From NCBI GenBank assembly GCA_018697195.1, contig CM031879.1, forward strand, positions 34,548,228 to 34,612,227: a stretch of 64,000 nt of DNA, given 5' to 3'. The notes below the pieces were generated by a model. That model was not told the DNA's origin. It ran no database searches and was given only the letters and a program-made list of their open reading frames with translations. Positions 61,101 to 64,000 of the stretch are shown here, one piece after another (position 1 is the stretch's first letter; each line of letters opens with the position of its first letter). This stretch comes from Certhia americana (taxonomy: Eukaryota > Chordata > Aves > Passeriformes > Certhiidae). A program made the translations under genes and the position numbers.

Positions 61101-64000
61101 TTAATTATTTTCTCTACCTCCTCAATGCACACATTGACATGTACTTGTGTCTTTGTGAGGTCATATTGCATGATTCATCCTTCTCATATATAAGAAGATG
61201 TATTTCTGCCAGCATTTGTTGCTGCTATGACCCAAACCCTTTAAAATGGTCAGATTTGGGCAATGAGTTCAATCTCCTAAACATTTGATTGATTCCTTCT
61301 GCCATTCCCATTTCTTTAATATATTCTGCAATTTCCAACATCTGAAAAAGATACCTAAATCAATGAGAAGAAAGAATCAGCTAGCTGGCATAATTTCAGC
61401 AGGTTATCAAACAGAATCAGTCACGAAATAATTCAATCAGACACTCAGATTTTTTTAAAATTATATGGATTTTTTGCATGCAGTTGTACCCTAATCTCAT
61501 GAAAAATTGTCCCCTGGGCAAGGGATATCTAAATATTAAGGATTATTTTTCAGAGAACCCAGTGGTGATTAAAAAAAAAAAAAAAGTCTAATTTAATGCT
61601 ATCTTAGATTGTTAGTAGGTATAATTCTCCTCCTAAAAGAGAGTCAAAGTCAGAACACAGAAAATAATTGAACACTATTTTCTCTGAAACTGTAAACCCA
61701 GATAATTTCATCATATTATGTGCTAAAATGATGCTAGACTTAAAGGGTAATGAAGCAGAGATTTCAGATTTGCAAAATGAAGCTATACTTTATCCTAAAT
61801 AGACTTGCAAAGGATACAAATAAATTATTAAACTTCAATTCATTAAAGGTAAAATATTTTTTATTCTCCTTTGGATCTTACTGTTAGCAATGAAATATAT
61901 TTTCCTTCTTGTTACATACACAAATAGTTTATAATGGACGGCATCATATATTTTGTGAATTTTTGTTGATATTCTTAACCTCACATTATGAAAAGATGTT
62001 CAAGCTTGGAGAAAACTAAAAAATTTTCATCCTTGGAGATGTATCAAAGAAATCTGAGAGATTACAGTAAGTGAAACTCTTTGAGGACCACTCCAATGCC
62101 TACACTTTTCTTCTCTCAGTTTAACAAAGAAACATGGCAAGGAACATCACATTTCTGTACTAGTATAGACATCCCTCAAACAAGTCGAGGGTCTGAATAT
62201 CAAGTATGCTAGTCTTATTCAATAAAATTACATCCTGCAATCATTTGACGTGACTTGCTGTGAAGCAATTTATCATAAATGTGAAATAGGCTATTTCTTT
62301 AAATACAAAGAGAGATGTATTTGACTTATTGGAAACAGCAAATCTGTATAGAATCTAAATATAATACTATGAAGTGAGGATTTGCTAACAGGTAGCAAGG
62401 ATATAGTTATTCCTGTTCTAATTATATTACGTGGTGTTCAAAGAAGAAATTTGGCATCAGTTAATTATGTTTGAACCAGACTAAAGAGAACTTGATTAGT
62501 CTTAGAAGTGTTCATATTTTCTATGGTCAAAATCAGTTTTTGAAGCTTATGGTTTAGTCACTGGAAGAAAGGAATTGGCAAAGGAGAATCTCAGCTTTTC
62601 TTGTGAAGGTATGAATCTATGATCTTTCTCCTTAAGAAAGCAGCCTGGGGAAAATTAATGAAGTATCTCAGATAGCATAGTGTGGCTGAAGTATTATTTT
62701 TCCCAACTGCAGATTACCTTTACAACTCCCTAAGAGTTTCTTCTGCAATGAAAGAAAAACATGTCTTCAGATCTCTGAGTTAGTAGAAGACCCAACAGGT
62801 TATAATTCTGGAGGGCTGGGACACTGAGTTGTGCACAAGGATTGTGACAAAGTTTCTGAACTGTGACTGCCCCTTTCTCAAAACCTTCTTATAACTTTGA
62901 GGAAAATTAAGTTTTTCTAAGTGACCTTCAATTTTGCGTTAGTACAAGCTCTATTTCTACAAAGGAAAGCAAGACAAGCATCTCTAGGAATTTTGCAGGT
63001 TGTGGCTGTGTATATCAATGTATGTGGCATTTAAACTCATATGAAATGGATCAAGAACTGTGTTCTGACCCTGAATGGTAATGTCATGATAATGTCACAG
63101 CTCCATCTCTGCAGTTACAAGTGCTTGTTGTCTGACAAAAGGTCCTAATTTTACATAATCTGGCATAGTTCCTCATCTACTTAATTCCAAAGGTTATTGG
63201 TCTACAATGACCTCCAAACAATCCCTGTGTTTTCCCTGGGTAAGTCCTAGTCAACACAGTTCAAAACTGTGCCTAGGATCACACTAACAGTTTGAACGAT
63301 TTTCAGACAGTGCTCAAGCCTAATGAATTAGTCCTATTTAGTTTGTCAGTAGAGAAAAACATGGAAGGAGTAATTTAAAATGGAAGTTTCCTTTGATAAT
63401 CTTTTGTCTAATCTGGAACTGATTCCTAAAGAAGAATTGGCTGCAAAGGTTGCTTGAGAGCTGGACAAAAAAATTATTGCAGAAAATCTTTTTATTGCCT
63501 TGTTATCAAATTGCTTCAAAGAGGAGCATGGTTTACCTAAATTGCCAGAAAGAAAATATGTTACTCATTAGTCATTGTTAGATTATTCATCCACATAAAT
63601 TCTTGTCTATAAACTGGTTATCATTCATCAGTCAACAACTTTAGCTGTCCCCAGTAGTCCTATACTAAATGTCTTAGCTGCAGGCTTGGGAGAAAATTCT
63701 CCATGCCATAGAAAGCAAAGTAATCAGAGTTAAAATACAGTGGTACTGAGCCTGCAGAAGAGTTTTTCCCCCCCTCGAAAAATATATCTGCACTTCCAAA
63801 TGTTTTCTGCATAGCTGCTGCCGTGATTCCTGTAGACAGGACTCCACTATGTCTGAAGGATTATAGCATATATGAAGAATATCCAAGACTTGAAAGTCTC
63901 TCATTATAAGTGTGCTGTCCTATATATTTGATCGATAATCTGATAAAGCACAAAGCCAGCCACCTGCCCTTGTGGAAAAGTCCTTTTTCGGGGGGGATGG
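58119..64000. other. mostly AT-rich non-coding DNA
   Basis: No gene is supported. An ATG-started frame of 145 codons lies on the minus strand at 59444-59881, and one of 136 codons on the plus strand at 60074-60484, both in a less AT-rich zone (about 59450-60650). Neither shows a family signature I trust. A diverged line near 58783-58818 resembles an old amniote interspersed repeat. Runs of C (about 63768-63775) and G (63990-63996, at the window edge) lie near the end. Confidence 0.55.
58783..58818. repeat. possible ancient amniote interspersed repeat remnant
   Basis: The line tccagttcagcaaaacattt followed by aagcacataattaagc resembles a widespread ancient repeat whose core I remember as 'ttcagcaaagcacttaagcac.tgcttaa'. 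The match is short and rests on memory only. Confidence 0.3.

Overview
This window looks like a gene-poor stretch of a bird nuclear genome, either intergenic or inside a very large intron. I found no protein-coding gene, exon, tRNA, rRNA or other RNA gene that I can support. The bird assignment is an inference from the interspersed repeats. Eight fragments match the sense or antisense sequence of the CR1 LINE family, several with short stretches of recognisable CR1 reverse-transcriptase protein. Two regions match avian ERVL-type endogenous retrovirus sequence. CR1 also occurs in crocodilians and turtles, so 'bird' rests mainly on the mix of CR1 subfamilies with the ERVL LTRs. The runs of N at 21587-21986 and 46768-46777 mark assembly gaps inside simple repeats.

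Layout. 1-8137 is AT-rich unique-looking DNA. 8138-8456 is a plus-strand CR1 3' fragment and 10664-10888 a second, internally deleted one. 15951-16351 is a minus-strand CR1 3' fragment. 21407-22004 is a long CTTT microsatellite broken by a 400-N gap. 23200-23950 is an old minus-strand CR1 piece from the reverse-transcriptase region, and 26747-26845 a small plus-strand CR1 3' end. 36107-37120 holds the 3' end of a minus-strand ERVL provirus: the end of integrase followed directly by an LTR. 38700-39110 is a GC-richer block with the outline of a minus-strand LTR. 46692-46871 is a composite polypyrimidine array of three different units. 49645-50460 and 53223-53940 are plus-strand CR1 copies. 56394-56941 is a minus-strand solo ERVL LTR, followed by minus-strand CR1 fragments of two different subfamilies at 57006-57170 and 57618-58118. 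The rest, to 64000, is AT-rich DNA with no feature I can name.

Nothing here forms an operon, pathway or defence system, and I found no convincing new biological system. The most useful leads are structural: the candidate LTR at 38700-39110, the triple polypyrimidine array, several perfect or near-perfect inverted repeats (18956-19026, 28761-28832, 48150-48206), and a few open reading frames that are probably chance but can be tested. All family assignments come from remembered consensus patterns, not from a search.
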